Shown: positions 50,526 to 63,200 of the stretch, one piece after another
Layout: each line of letters starts with the position of its first letter
Position numbering within the stretch: position 1 is the first letter of the stretch
Translations under genes and position numbers: made by a program
Notes under the pieces: model-generated
Database searches by the model: none
Seen by the model: the letters and a program-made list of their open reading frames with translations, nothing else
What the model was told of the DNA's origin: nothing
Assembly (NCBI GenBank): GCA_013398275.1
Contig: VZSE01002721.1
Span: forward strand, 214,859-278,858
Length of the DNA stretch: 64,000 nucleotides
Origin: Promerops cafer
Taxonomy: Eukaryota; Chordata; Aves; Passeriformes; Nectariniidae
Reading direction: 5' to 3'

Positions 50526-53500
50526 ACACTTTAATTACTGATTTTTCTTAACATGATAATCATGTCAAGTATATTAGGACAAAACAGCATTGAGAATAAA
50601 GGAGAATTTGCTTTCAGCTTAGAGTGATGTTTGGCAAAGAGTGGATGGGAAATTCATGTCTGCAAAGCAGGAATGTGCAAGTGTAAAGTACAGTGTATCA
50701 AACACACAGCAAATAAATAATGTCTTAAATTCCATGAGATTTCTTATCAGTGACCCTGTGCTATAATTTGAGTGGATATAACATGATAGGGTCTTTCATT
50801 GATTTATCTCTTTAAGTTGCTGCAACTGTTCCTTTCCTTTATATTTCTAAGTTGACTAGTGAAGTTGCAAGAAGATTCTTGCTGCTATTGAATTCCTCAG
50901 TCATCTTAAAGTATGCCCAACTGACAAGATGAAAATGATTCATAAGAATTTCAGTATCTCTGAGTTTCTGGGTGCTCGCAAATGTTGTAGTCCATTTTTC
51001 ATACCTAGTTCATAGTTGAATATTGAAAGAAATTGCTTCTTAAATTATCTTTTCAGAACAAAAATGCAATTTGTTCTTCTACCATGTAAGTTTTATGTTG
51101 CTTTTTCTGTAAGGCAGATGTCCCTTGGGAAGGTGTTTTGCATGCTTCATGCTGTGAGACCCAGAAAGCCAATGTTAGTTTACTTTAGTAAACAAAATTT
51201 AAAAGTGGCTTTTAAAATAACTTTTGGATACTTTTAAAAATTTTTAATATACTTAAATAGAATGTCTGAAAACTGATTGTATGAAAACAGTCTGTGATAC
51301 CAGGCATAGGTTTGTTGTTTTCTGAATAAAATTCAATGAAAACAAAATATTTCTGTTTATAAATTGATTCCTACATCCTGTCTAAAGTATCCTGGATATC
51401 TTTGACAAGGCATGGCATCCCTTAGAATCTGAAACAATCTATTGGCCAGACTTCTTAAACATACCAAACTTTTAGCTTTAAAGATTCTTGTAATTACTTG
51501 CAAGTTAATAAAAATAGCCATTATACTATTAAAAAAAACCAGCAGAATTACTGTTTTCTGCATTTCTTTATTGACTATATACTTAAATGTTCAAGACAAT
51601 AGAGCAGCAGTAATATTGTCTAGACAATATATTGGTTGTTTTGTCTGTGGTATCATCTGTTGTCAGAGAAAATGTCTTTGTGCGGTATGGGCATGAAATT
51701 GTATGGCTAGACATTGTAACTCTAAATTCTAAAAACGGTCTCATGTATATGTATTATATATTTCATCACATAAAACTGCTTTTGCAATTCTGATATTTTA
51801 GTTAATCTCTCCCTTGTGTTCTTGACTGCTGAAATAAAGAAAATTAATCGACCAGTGTTAGGTATCTTGCATCGTCTGCCTTTTCACCCTTTCTGAAAGT
51901 GAAAAATACGTTGACTTCACTCAAAATTCAGCATGCATCCTGAAAACAAACTTTCTTTATGTAGAAGCTCTATTTGGCAGTTGGTAGGGGTTTTAAAAAC
52001 TAATTTTAACTATTTAACTTTGCCATATTTGCTCTGCTCTGCTTTGGAAGTCAGAAACAGCTCCCTCTGGGTATCAGTCAGGTACCCCAGCTAGGCTCTG
52101 TCCCTGCTGCAGGTGGGTTTGGGGTGTTAGGTATTTTTTTGTCTGCTTGGGTTTTTTTCCCACCCAGCAACTTCTTTGTTTTGTTCAATCCATTGTCTTG
52201 CACACAGGGTAGGCAGGCAGCTTCCAGCTGAAGTGGAGATGGCTCCTGTGAGCAGTTGGAAGACAAGGAGGTTGATGGTGGGAAGGTGCTTTTTCAAACT
52301 TTGAGCAGTTTGGATGAGGAAACCTTGCGCTAGTGTATCAGACTAAAAGTCAGGCTGCTACAGTTGCACTTGCAAGATCTTAGTCCTGGCCTTGGCTGTG
52401 GCACTCACCTCCTCTGGGTTTTCCTAAGCCTTGTCTAATCAGAATATTTCTGATGTTTAAGTCAGTGTCATTGTAGTAATAACTACTTGTATTTTCTTGG
52501 ATAAGATTATTGTGACTTAAACCAGTAAGCATAAAATAATTCAAGTGAAGACATACTAGAGTGCAAATCCTGTGCAGATGTTGCATCAACATGAGTACAT
52601 TAGTATAAATTCATAAGCTGGGACATACCTATTGGAGTTTTCTTCAAGTAGCTGAGTCCTTAGTCTTTGAGTGGAATTTCTGAGCTACAGGTTGGTCGAG
52701 GTCAGAGCAGCCTGCACTCATCCTGCTTGCCTCATGTTCCAAGGCATCTCCTGCTGATGGCTCTTTATAAAGAGACAGCCTTATTTTTTGTCACAGTCCA
52801 CACCCACGGTGTAGGTAGAACTCCTGGTTAGAGGCAAAGGCCACTACTGAAGACAGAACAATAAACTAGGTCTTCTTTGACTAGAAGCGTGTTTAAAATT
52901 ACAGTAGATTTGCTTTCTTCTACCTCTAGTCTGTCATCCTTGGCCACTTCCTAGTCTGATCAGAAGAGACGCCTTTTCTTGCATATAATATCTGGTCAAA
53001 GAAAGCCTACTACCCTAGATAGTGTAGGTGAAACTCTGACTATAAATAAGCACAAATTTATAAGTATGTATGCTCTGCAGAGCCAGCCACATATCATCCA
53101 TGACATGGCCATTGTCTCTAGTATGCTGTTGGAGCCTTTGCCTGTCTCTAAAGTGAAAGACACTTTAGGGGTACACAAATCTGTACCTCTACAGATTCAG
53201 CTGTTCAGGCACACAGTGAGTGGGAGGAGATCCTACATGTTTGGCCCAGATAAAAGGAAGAATATAACAGATGAAAAACAGAGCGTTCACATCTCTCCTA
53301 ACTTTGCCTCACTGATTACCCTTAATTCCACTTTTGTTTTTAGAACTTCTCATTGTCATAGTCAATTTTTCCTTCAACTTTGCAACCTAGCATCCCATGG
53401 GACCTTGCAGTTGGATTGCTAGGGCCTGTTGTGCACTAATATGAGGGTTGTACCACCTGCTGGGGCAGTTCCATCTCCTGTCTGTTAGTTCCAACAAGGA

Positions 53501-55777
53501 CAGTAGGTGTTTCTTCAGTAGAGAAGCCTTTGTCTGGGATGATCCAAATTGGAGGAGTGTAAATCCTTAGACTCCTGCATTGGTATGGTGCTTGAAGTCT
53601 GGTACATCTGGGCAAATCTCCCATGTCTAAGGCATTCAAACCTCAGAGGAAACAAATTTTGATTGAACTTCTTCCATTCCAAAAAAAAGTCAGGAAATAA
53701 GGGAAGAACATGAAGGATTGAAGGACCATATTCTTTTAGCAATTTCTGCTTATCCTTGTTTTTCAGGTAGCATTTTGGGATCTGGTATTCCTTCAGAGCA
53801 CAGTTGTTGTGATCTTGTAAGCCAGTTAACTGGTTCCTCCAGTAGAAGGATCAGCATCAATCATTAATTTAAAGCAAATTCAAAATTCTGAGTCCTGTAA
53901 AAAGCACAAACCAGAATAGAAATATGTAATATTTCCAATATCTTTTGACTCTGAAATGCAAGATATCCACCTAAAAAGCATTTTTATACTCATTGTTTTT
54001 TCTCTGTACAGAATCCTCTGTTTGCTATAATGGGTTTGCTAGCTATAGCTTTATTAGAAAACAATCTGGGGTGTGTTCTGCTGCTGTGAAATCAAAATCA
54101 TTAGCACAGCAGCCCCAGATTTTTTTGTTTAATATGTTTATATAGTCATGATCAAAGAAGGACTAGATCTGTATAGCCATTAGAAATCAAAAGTTCAGAT
54201 TGCCTTAGTAATAAAGAGGATGGTTTTGAATATCTGTTTTAGTGTATGGACAAGCTGAGGTCTAGTAGTACTGGTTTATAGTTATTTTTTGGTGTAGAAC
54301 TGCAGGAAGATGTGTGGTAAACACTGAAATTCAAGTAACATAAATGCTTGCTTCAGTGGGGGGTTTCTTAATGCTTCTTCCTTTTTCTTCACTTTTTGCT
54401 CCTTATTAGATTGTTAATTGCAAGGTCACGTCAGTTGCACTTTCAATGCATAATGATGCAGACTCTCTAAGGCCTCATTACACTAATGTTACTGCTAATT
54501 ATAAAACTGAATACAGTAGAACATCATTCTTTGAAATGTCACGGATTGTTCATGGTAAAATAAGCAAACCCTGCAATTTATGACAGCTCATAAAAGATAA
54601 ATTATATCCCATGATAAAAACCGCATCATTTTTAAAAATTGCATGTACTCTGCAAAGAACACAGGGCACTTCTTTAGTTTACTGTCCTTTATAAACAAGG
54701 CAGGCTGTTTGGTAGACAAGAAAGCCCATTCTTGTTTTCATACCAAAGCAGTGACCTGTTAAAGATGGACTGAATTAGCTGAATGTTATAGTACTGGCTA
54801 GAGACTTGTTAGCCTCTTTACCAGTGGTTTTCATTTTTTTCAGTCTTATGTCACATCTAATAAATGATTTTTCAATACCACCAGCTGAAACCAGCTGTTT
54901 GGCAGATGCTCTTTGCTGTTTGCCCAGTGTGCAAAAAGCCAGTATAGGTTCTGTGTCTCCGGTGACATGTGGAATCAGCTCTACATTTGTTTGAGCAAAT
55001 AGACAGCTGCCAGCTAATGGATCCATTAGAAAACTTCCCACAGAATATCCTGTCTTTATCATTGCATGAAATTTTAATAACTTTAAATCATTACTGTAGT
55101 TGAAAGTTAAGAAGACCTTTTTGTAAGGCATTTGTTTCACAGAAGTCAAGACATGTCTTTTCTTGACAGAAAAAATTTATTTTTTTAATGCTAACACTGA
55201 GAAGTGAAGTTAGAGTAGCAGTGGAAATCTTCAATTTTTTTTCATCTTTTTATTAGCCATTTGTGAACATCAGATTAAATTATTTTTCTCTGTTAGGTAG
55301 CATGGGGAGTTACTTTTTAGTTGGAGCATTTCTTGTATGTTTCAGGTGGGAAAATAATTTGTAGTCTTGCCTTATCCTTCTGGAAAGAGACTTGATTTGC
55401 TTGTTCTTCTAACTTGACTTACACTTTGTAGAGAAAAATCACTTCTGTGCTCTTTTTTAGCTGTATGAATAATTTCAGTAATCAAAAGTAATGAAATGAA
55501 AATGTTGCAAACTGCCCTTCCTTTAGTGATTTTCTTTTGCTATACCTCTTAGTTATGGTACAGTACCCGATTTACATGAGAGGTTGAAAAAAGAGGAAGT
55601 CCCTAGAGCATCTTTCCCTTTGTGGCACATTGACACTGCTACATGTGAATGTCACTCCTGGCCTTACTCAAGATGAAGTCTCCAGAAGGCAACTGGGAAA
55701 TGCTGCACTGTAACACAAGAGCAAGATCAGAGGAGTATTCAGTTGGCCCCAAGAGGAAACACACCAGTTTTCTTGGT

Positions 55778-55833
55778 TGTTTTTTGTTTGGTTGTTTTGT
55801 TGGTTTTGGTTTTCATTTGTTTTGTTTTTTTAG
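55778..55833. repeat. G/T-rich low-complexity tract
   Basis: Loose GGTT and GTTTT units over about 55 bases. The complementary strand is A-rich, but no retroposon body was recognised beside it. Confidence 0.7.
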
Positions 55834-56425
55834 TAGTGAACGGGTTTTGTTATCAAATGCATTACAGCAAGTGAAACAAACATGAGGCTCTCCCAGCCCT
55901 TGGTCTTTAGGGTTTCAGATGCTAACACCTAGTCCTCAAAGTGCTGATGGGTAGAGTATGGGGGGAAGGGAACACTGTTTACGGGCATTTGCAGGCAGCT
56001 TGCTCTAAGGCTTGTGGCTGGAACAGTTTATCCACCCAAGTTGAAATCCCCTCTTTCAATGAAAACTTTTTCTAGTTTTCCTTCATGCCAAAAGGAGACC
56101 TTCCTTGAAACACTCTTGACAATCCTGTGTCCTAAGGAACCAAGGAGTAACTTCTGTAACTACCAAGTGGAAGGAGCAAAGACACATTAGATAAACGAGT
56201 AGGTTCCTTGTGACACCCACCTCTCTGGGCTGGATGGACAAGGCTGCAGACACCCTGAGGGAATTTGTCAGTATGCTAAGATAAAATGGCTTTAGAAGAA
56301 AAACTTGCTTTTCTTGGTCTGGTAGCTCATCCTTAAAGGAAAGCAGAAAAAAGCCAACACAAAGATGTTACTGACCACACTTCTCAATTGTTGAACAAAG
56401 CTTTCCTCATCATCTGGCACTCTGC

Positions 56426-56435
56426 TATAAAAAGG
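56426..56435 (+). promoter_or_regulatory. TATA-like box in intron 1, possible degraded LTR
   Basis: TATAAAAAGG lies after a region starting near TGTGACACCC (56209), with an LTR-like composition, and is followed by 'gatttaagagcgc'-type sequence without a clear polyadenylation signal. Weak evidence; it may be chance in AT-rich DNA. Confidence 0.2.
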
Positions 56436-59179
56436 AGTTGGGAAGATAAGAGCGCAGCATTGACTTTCTTGGAGCTCTCATCTTGTCATAGTGTTTATTA
56501 AGGGTCTTCTTCATTGTTTGAGATGTTTGTAGAGTATTGAATGACAATTCACTGTTGCCCTTTATATGACTTCTCCAAAAACTGTAAATGCAGTGAGATG
56601 CTACTAAAATCTTATTTGATTCCTACTTCCTGGAGTACTCTCATTCTTCTGTTGATTTCTATGGGCATCATGTTAACCTTCAACTGTCCTTAACAGTGAT
56701 CATTTTAGCTTCTGTTTCTACTTGAAAACATTCTAACATAGGTTTGTTTTCATCTAGAAGGCAGAACAAGACAGCTGGGCTTGTAGTCCATGCCTTTCTG
56801 AAAATGATTTCCTGTAGACCTCCAGCAAGCTACCATCCTCTCCCACCCAAAATGTGTGGGCACCATGATCAGAATCAATAGGTGAATGTTTGTTTCAAAG
56901 AAAGAACAAGATGCTGAAGTTACTCAAGTAGATTGCCTCAGACACCAATCTGGTGTGAAATAATGATCTAACTAGTGGGAAGTCAGTGGCTTGTGAATAA
57001 GATACCTTGGGCCAGCATTTCTTTAAATAGATGGACTTCTGCAGTGCAAACAGGAATTTTCCATCTAAATCTATTTCTGAAGAGTTCAGTGCGTCAGAAA
57101 GAGAGCTGTTAGCTTTTTATGACAAAAATGTATTCCTTAATACATTTTTGCTGGCCAGGCAAAGGTTGATGAAAGTAGTTGTTATTTCAGTTACATCCAT
57201 TTTGGATAACAAATGTAGTACCATAATAATCAAGTCCAGCATTGCACACCAGCTGCTTAGGGATTTTTTGTTCTTTATCCAGCAATTTATTATAAGACTA
57301 AACAGTACTAAGTCATTGGGGGTTCCCCCCCCACAGGATGGGCAGTCAGGGTTTTTTTACTACACACTCTTGGTTTATGGCATCTTCCTTCCCCTCATGC
57401 CTTTAATTCCTCCTCACAAATGCATATACAGAATTTTACTGCAGTTCGCACCTATTTTTTTGCTTTTGAAAGCTAAGGAGTTTGCTCGATTTTGTTTTGT
57501 GGATATGCAGTTATAAAAGTGGTTTACATTTTTGTCTGCTTATTTCTGAATCTTTCTCTTTGAAGTGCTGATTGAATCTCCGCTGTTAATCTCTTTAACC
57601 CCTGAAAGAAGATTACCTCAACAGTGAAGTGGCTGGGGAGGGGAGAAGCAAGGGAGAGGCTGATTCTGTTTTTCTAGAATGAATTCAGGTCTTCAATAAA
57701 GGCTTTTCTTTGTGACACTCAAGCATACCGATAGTAAGTTCTTGCTGCTAACACAGCCTTAGCTGGTGAGCACGCACGGGTGATAGTAGTTACCAGCCAT
57801 TTGATCAAATCAGCGATTCCTTGGGCAGAATCCAGCAGTTTTACTGGAGTTGGTAAATTGTTTACTATCTATCTTTTTATTGGCTTTTTTTTTTTTTTTA
57901 ATCTTGAGGTCTCATCAGCCTGCTACAAGTTAGGCAAATGCCAGAAGGAAGGAAAAATATTTGTGATGGACATTCGGACAGATGTCTCTGTACTTCCCTT
58001 TTAGTCTACTTGATTAACATTAGTAGTGTGCTGGACTTTTGAATTGTGTGCTCAACTTCCAGCCAAAGGCAAGGAATCAGTGCTACTAGAAAAGACATTT
58101 TTGTAAAGGTGATTGAATTTTTATTCAATGCTAGCAGAAAACATTGATTCAAGTTTTTTAAAAATAGTCAAGTGGGCCTCAGAGGAAGGCAGGAATTCAC
58201 AATAGGCAGCCACATGGTCAAAAGAAAGTATTTTAGATTACAGTGTCCGTTTGCAGTGGTAGAGAAATTAAAAGGATGTGATTCTGGATGTGTGACTTCC
58301 ATTGTGAATTAATAACTGGCTTTTTTACTGTAGATAGTAGCGTGGTTTTTGTAAAGTATTTAGGCACATTGCATTCTTATGCACATATTTGAGCCTTGCT
58401 CTGTTAACATTTGTTCATATTTAATAAGTTGGCATTAATAGTATGAGAAGTAAAAATAACTTGAAGAGGTGTGCTTTGTGATGATTCATTATTCTGTGGA
58501 AAACCTTCAATGTGATTTGTAAAAGGGCAGTTATTTGACTTTGTTGCTGCTTGTTTCTGCATAATTGTATTACATTGAAGTATTAGGGATTGAAATGGCA
58601 GGGTGAATATGCTTAATCTTTTTGAGCATTACATTTTATAGGGTGTTTCACTGTCTATGGACCTTGTTCTTTCCAGGAACTCTGATTCATGGTTCTTGAG
58701 GAAATTACAGTATCTTTATTATTGTAATGGTTAGTTATACGGAGGGTGTTATTTTCTCTCAGTGTGACTATATTAATGCAGTATTTGTTTAGTAAAATTT
58801 ACTTTGTTACAAGGTAAGAAAGAATTCAGAAGGTAAAAAAGAATTAGACGCACATTGGGAAATACTGTGTTTCCCTAATTGTTAGAGTCCATGAAATTGT
58901 TGTTGTACTTACCAAAAATGTGGTTTTCATGCTTTCAGACTCCTGCTGTTTATTTTTTTAATTGATTCATTAGAGAATGTGGAACAGTTGATTTCCTCTG
59001 TGTGTAGAGGTTTTACTTTTGTAGTTAGAGTAGATTTTTAAACCCCCTCCTGCAAATAATGCAGGAATTTTAATGCCAGACTAGTGCTGCATCTAATAGG
59101 AGCTGCTGTTTTCTTCCTGATTTGTTTCCCAGCTGGGGTAAGCCAGAAAATGCCTGCTACCAGTTGTCAGAACCTGATA

Positions 59180-59380
59180 AATGGCAGGTGGTGACTTCTT
59201 AAGGCTCCGTCGGTGTTAATTGCTGGCGACAGGTCTCCTCTCTGATTCCCTTCGGCGGCAGGTAATAGGTGCCCCCATGGTAAACAGCTCTGGCACTGTC
59301 TGCCTGTTCTGGGAGCTGGTGGCAGTCCTGGGCCATCAGGGATATAAATTGTCACCTGTCCAGGCACGGTTCAGTTTCTG
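59180..59380. promoter_or_regulatory. candidate conserved enhancer upstream of YES1 exon 2
   Basis: A 200-base block richer in GC and CpG than its surroundings lies about 650 bases before exon 2. It carries E-boxes CAGGTG (59185) and CACCTG (59353), a further CAGGT (59230) and a homeodomain-like TTAATTG (59216), with about six CpGs retained. No coding frame with splice signals and no repeat family fits. Regulatory function is inferred from motif clustering. Confidence 0.35.
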
Positions 59381-59978
59381 TACCCCTTAGGATATTGTAA
59401 TTATTCTTGGGTTTTTTGCAGTTTTAGCCTAGAGCTTAACCCTGTCCTGTGGCTGTGAATATCTGAGGTTTGTTTGTGAGATGTATTTGGGCGGCTGGCA
59501 ATGGATGCAAGCTTCTCTATGTCTTTAAAGATGTCACCAGTTGGTCAAGACTTCTTTGCACAGATGCTTAAAAAAGAAAGGAGGAATGCCCCATTTGTTT
59601 TCTTTGTATAATTGCTTTGGATTTGCTTCCTATAATCGAGTCTGGATTTGTCACATCTGTTTCCCCCTCCACCCTGCTATAGAAGACTCTGGTGTCTTTT
59701 CCTCATCTGTTGCCTGATTCCCCCTTTTTTTCTTTGTTACCATTTACAGTGCATCAAGTAACCAGGATGAAGAATAATCCAAATGTGCTGTTATCATGTG
59801 AAGTTGTAAGGGAAAATAATTAGGACTTCCCTGGTCTAGTAATAGTTTAGATTTTATTCCAGAACACTTTTTCATTAGAGTTTACACTCTGCATGGGGTT
59901 TAAAGATAATGAATTAGCATTTGGATTAACTTTCTGGGAATATCCTGTGTTAGCTATCTAAAGACAACATGAAGGTAA

Positions 59979-60008
59979 ACTCTTTTTTTTCCCATCTCAT
60001 TCTCACAG
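59979..60008 (+). other. YES1: splice acceptor of YES1 exon 2
   Basis: A long pyrimidine tract of Ts followed by 'cccatctcattctcacag' ends in CAG at 60006-60008, directly before the 8-base leader and the YES1 start codon. Confidence 0.9.
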
Positions 60009-60016
60009 AAGCAACC
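60009..60016 (+). other. YES1: YES1 5' UTR portion in exon 2
   Basis: Eight bases, AAGCAACC, between the acceptor and the initiator codon; they provide a good initiation context. Confidence 0.85.
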
Positions 60017-60281
60017 ATGGGGTGCATTAAAAGCAAAGAAGGTAAAGGCCCAGCCATGAAATACAGAACTGAAAATGCTCCAGAACCTGTTATTTCCCAT
60101 GTCAGTCATTATGGATCAGATTCCAGCCAAGCAACACAGTCACCGTCAATAAAGGGATCAGCAGTTAATTTTAATAGTCATTCCATTACTCCTTTTGGAG
60201 GGTCTTCGGGAATGACACCCTTTGGAGGAGCATCATCTTCATTTTCAGCTGTGCCAAGTACATATCCTAGTACTTTAACAG
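60017..60281 (+). CDS. YES1: tyrosine-protein kinase Yes, first coding exon (partial)
   Basis: Yes is a Src-family non-receptor tyrosine kinase acting at the inner face of the plasma membrane in receptor, integrin and junction signalling. This exon gives 88 codons plus one base, so the next exon starts in phase 1. The residues are those of the Yes SH4 and unique regions: MGCIKSKE with Gly2 for myristoylation and Cys3 for palmitoylation, a basic patch, the Yes-typical 'SHVSHYGSDSSQATQSP', 'VNFNSHSITPFGGSSGMTPF' and, at the end, 'YPSTLTG' just before SH3. The ATG at 60017 has A at -3 and G at +4 and is required for myristoylation, so it is preferred over the in-frame intronic ATG at 59969. The donor is ACAG|GTGAGT at 60282. 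SH3, SH2 and kinase exons lie outside the window. The intron-exon structure shows a cellular gene, not a retroviral v-yes copy. Confidence 0.97.
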
Positions 60282-63200
60282 GTGAGTGTAACATAAAATG
60301 ATGCTATTTTTATTTAGTATTATAGCTGCTTGACAGTCATAGTCAAAAAAATACTATGACACCTTGCCACACAGAAATAAATTGCAAACTTTAAATAAAT
60401 TGCCTTCTAGAGATTCCTTATTTTCCATATCTTAACTGCTCAGATAATAATTCAGCCTGTAGTCACTAGTGACTGGGGCATGAAGGTTGGGTGTTCAGGC
60501 TTTTATTTTTGTGGAGACAATTAGGATCACAGCACAGGGAAATTTAAGACTTACTAAAGACAATAATGGGAGTAGTTGATGAAATTACATTAGAAGTTCT
60601 AAGCTGCTGAAGGGATGCGTATGGGATAATGGCTTTAAATTTGGAGAGGTGTACAAAATGAAAAACACTTCAGATTCAGGAAATTGATACTTTAAACTGG
60701 TTTCAAGTATGATTACTTTTAAGTTATATTAATACAACATTGAATCAATTTATAAAGCTAAACAGAACTTGCATTATATTCTATCTACTTTACTATGGGA
60801 ACAATATGTTTGAAATGAAAGAGCAGAATTCCCATTGTGGTGGTCATACCAAAACCAAAATGGAAAACGTAAAAATAGAATTTGCAACACACAGAGACTT
60901 TCTTGGCTGAGGTATAGAAGATACAGCATTTTAAAGCAACATGCACATTTGATGTTATAAACCCACCTTTATATCAGAATCTTAAAACTTACAAAAATAC
61001 TGATTTTGTCCACATAACTGATTTCATAGTTTTGATGGATATTTTTGAGAGGAAGCTGTGATTTATTCTTTTTTTGAAAGACACTATAAAGACAGACTAA
61101 TTTATTCTAGAAGCTCTGTACAGACACTTCACAAAACAGAGTAAATAATTTCTTACTAGTCTATTTCTAGTTTTCCCACAAACTTCTAATGTTGGCACAA
61201 TTACGGTGCTTAAGTGTTTGCATTGTTCCAGTGGCATTTAGGGTCTTTTAAACACAAGAAATTTGAGATCCATGGAAAAGCATTCTGACCTTGGCATTAA
61301 GCAATTCAGGAAACCAAATATGAATTGTCAGGTAATGATCACCTCGTGGTCCTTTTCTTGGAAATACATTAAAGACCAAATAATTAAAATGAACATCTAG
61401 CCTGTATCATTTGTGAGTCAGCTCTGAATCCCTGTTTTGGATGAACATATGCAGAAATTAAATAAGGGCAGCATTTATTTATTTTCATTAGCTCTGCTGA
61501 TGAAAGTTTATTGTATTTCATCTCCCCCAAGAACCTTGGCGTATTTCTTCTTACTAGATCTGGTTCTTTGGTCATGTTGGAATCTCCAACAGTGCATGCA
61601 GGCACTCCTGGGCATAACCAGACATCAGGGATGTAGCCCCCCACTGGGTACCACAAATCCTTTGCTGCAGAGACCAGGAGGGATGTTCTCTTGCCTGTTC
61701 TGTTCCTGCTGGTTGTTAAGCATGTTATATCTTGAACTAGAGTCAACAAGAGAGATTTCTCATGAAAAGAGATTCTGATATCTCATCAGTGTGAAATCAG
61801 TTATCAGCAGGCAGGCTGATTTGTTTGAATGCTCCGATTGTTTTGAAATTAGGTAAAATGATACTGCATATGAAATTATTCGTCCTTGTTCTGTAAAACC
61901 AGCCCATCCACAAAAACCCACACATTCAAATAAATAAATGCATATATAAATAAAATTGCACTAACAATTATTTGATACATTCAGTACTGCTTTTCAGATC
62001 AATCAAAATTGGGTGTTTTTGTAAGTGAGATGACAGCCTTCATCTGCTGTAAGCTTTTCGTATTTGTGACCAATAAAACACCGGGTCACATTCTGTCACC
62101 CTTTGCTTCACAAGAGAGGAGAATAGATGGGCTTGTCAAACAGGATGTAAGTGTCAGTAGTACTTATCCAGTGATGTGTGGCAAGAGGATGATATGGTTG
62201 TCATCATGGCCCGTAGTGAGGCTGAAAAGAGTTGAGCCATCTTTTATTCCTCTAGAGCAGAAAAGGAGAAGATATCTGAGTTAGTCACACTGCTCCTCTT
62301 ATTACACACTGTCTTCAGATACTTTGAATTCATAGAATATTGCTGAAAATCAAAACGGAAAAATGGACTGCTGTTCTTGCCTTCCATGAATCTGTGCTAG
62401 TGCTCTGTAATCCCCATGTTGAGCAAGAAGGTAAAGTCTTCTCTCCAAAACCAGTCATAGATTAGAGGATGGAATACTGACCTAATAAAAGGAAAATCTT
62501 TAAGGGAAGTCTTGTGGCTACAGATAGCTTGAGCAGCTAAACTAGATCACCTTGCAGTGGTTCACAAAGAAAACAGTTGCAAGAGACTCGAAATACCATT
62601 TGGCAGTATCTTTGTTTAAATCAGTCTGTGCTGATGCTGTTCTCTTCAAGTATTTTATTGTTCTTTGCTATGAAAAAATAACACTTGTGACTGAGAATAA
62701 AAAGAGCTTTTATGATAGCTAAAGTTTTTCAAGTTTCTTTATATGCAGTTAAAAACTTCTGTGATATTGTGACTTGAGAGTATTGGTTGTTTTCATCTGC
62801 TGAAGAACTCTCTGGGGATGGTTTATTTCCATAACACTTGCTTTCTGTTTGTGTGAATACGGTTATATCCTCACTATTTTCTTGCTCCACCTATCAGTTT
62901 GTGTCATCAAAATAATGTAGTAAAAGAGAAAAATTGGTAGAACTGTTTTGATTTTTAAATTAGGAGCTGCTAACTTCTAAGGAATATTTTAATTCATTTT
63001 CAGTTCATAAATCACACTTTAAAAAAAAACCCTCAGTTACTCTAACCTCCTGTGGGGATTTTGTTTTGTTTTTCCTAGTGGAACTGTAAATTCATTTCCA
63101 GCTGAGGCCTGCTGAGAGACTGTAACCACAGGAAGGTTCCAAATCAAATGAAACTATTTAGGTGATTAGGAGCTCTTATGTCAGAAAGTGTACATTGCAA

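Larger units (their letters stand above)
26800..60008 (+). other. YES1: putative YES1 intron 1 (about 33 kb)
   Basis: Bounded by the donor GTAAGT at 26800 and the acceptor ending CAG at 60006-60008. No intact exon is recognised inside. Contents include candidate regulatory blocks at 28780-28920 and 59180-59380, an LTR-like insertion (37491-37819), CR1 LINEs (39100-40327, 41781-43080, 48852-49612), T-rich tracts at 33072-33087, 40811-40825, 48628-48642 and 57885-57899, and small tandem duplications. The stretches between these (27.0-28.7, 29-37.4, 43.3-48.8 and 49.7-59.1 kb) are AT-rich with nothing recognised. The left boundary depends on the exon 1 inference. Confidence 0.6.

Noticed and set aside
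52979..53422. 147-codon open frame on the + strand
   Set aside because: No recognisable domain, no upstream promoter or splice signals; codon use looks non-coding. A decayed element cannot be excluded.
57031..57516. 161-codon open frame in intron 1 on the + strand
   Set aside because: AT-rich, hydrophobic low-information peptide with no domain or family resemblance, no splice or promoter context; such lengths arise by chance over six frames of 64 kb.
60017..60281. Retroviral v-yes copy
   Set aside because: The exon has proper acceptor and donor sites with long introns and no adjoining retroviral genes; it is the cellular gene.
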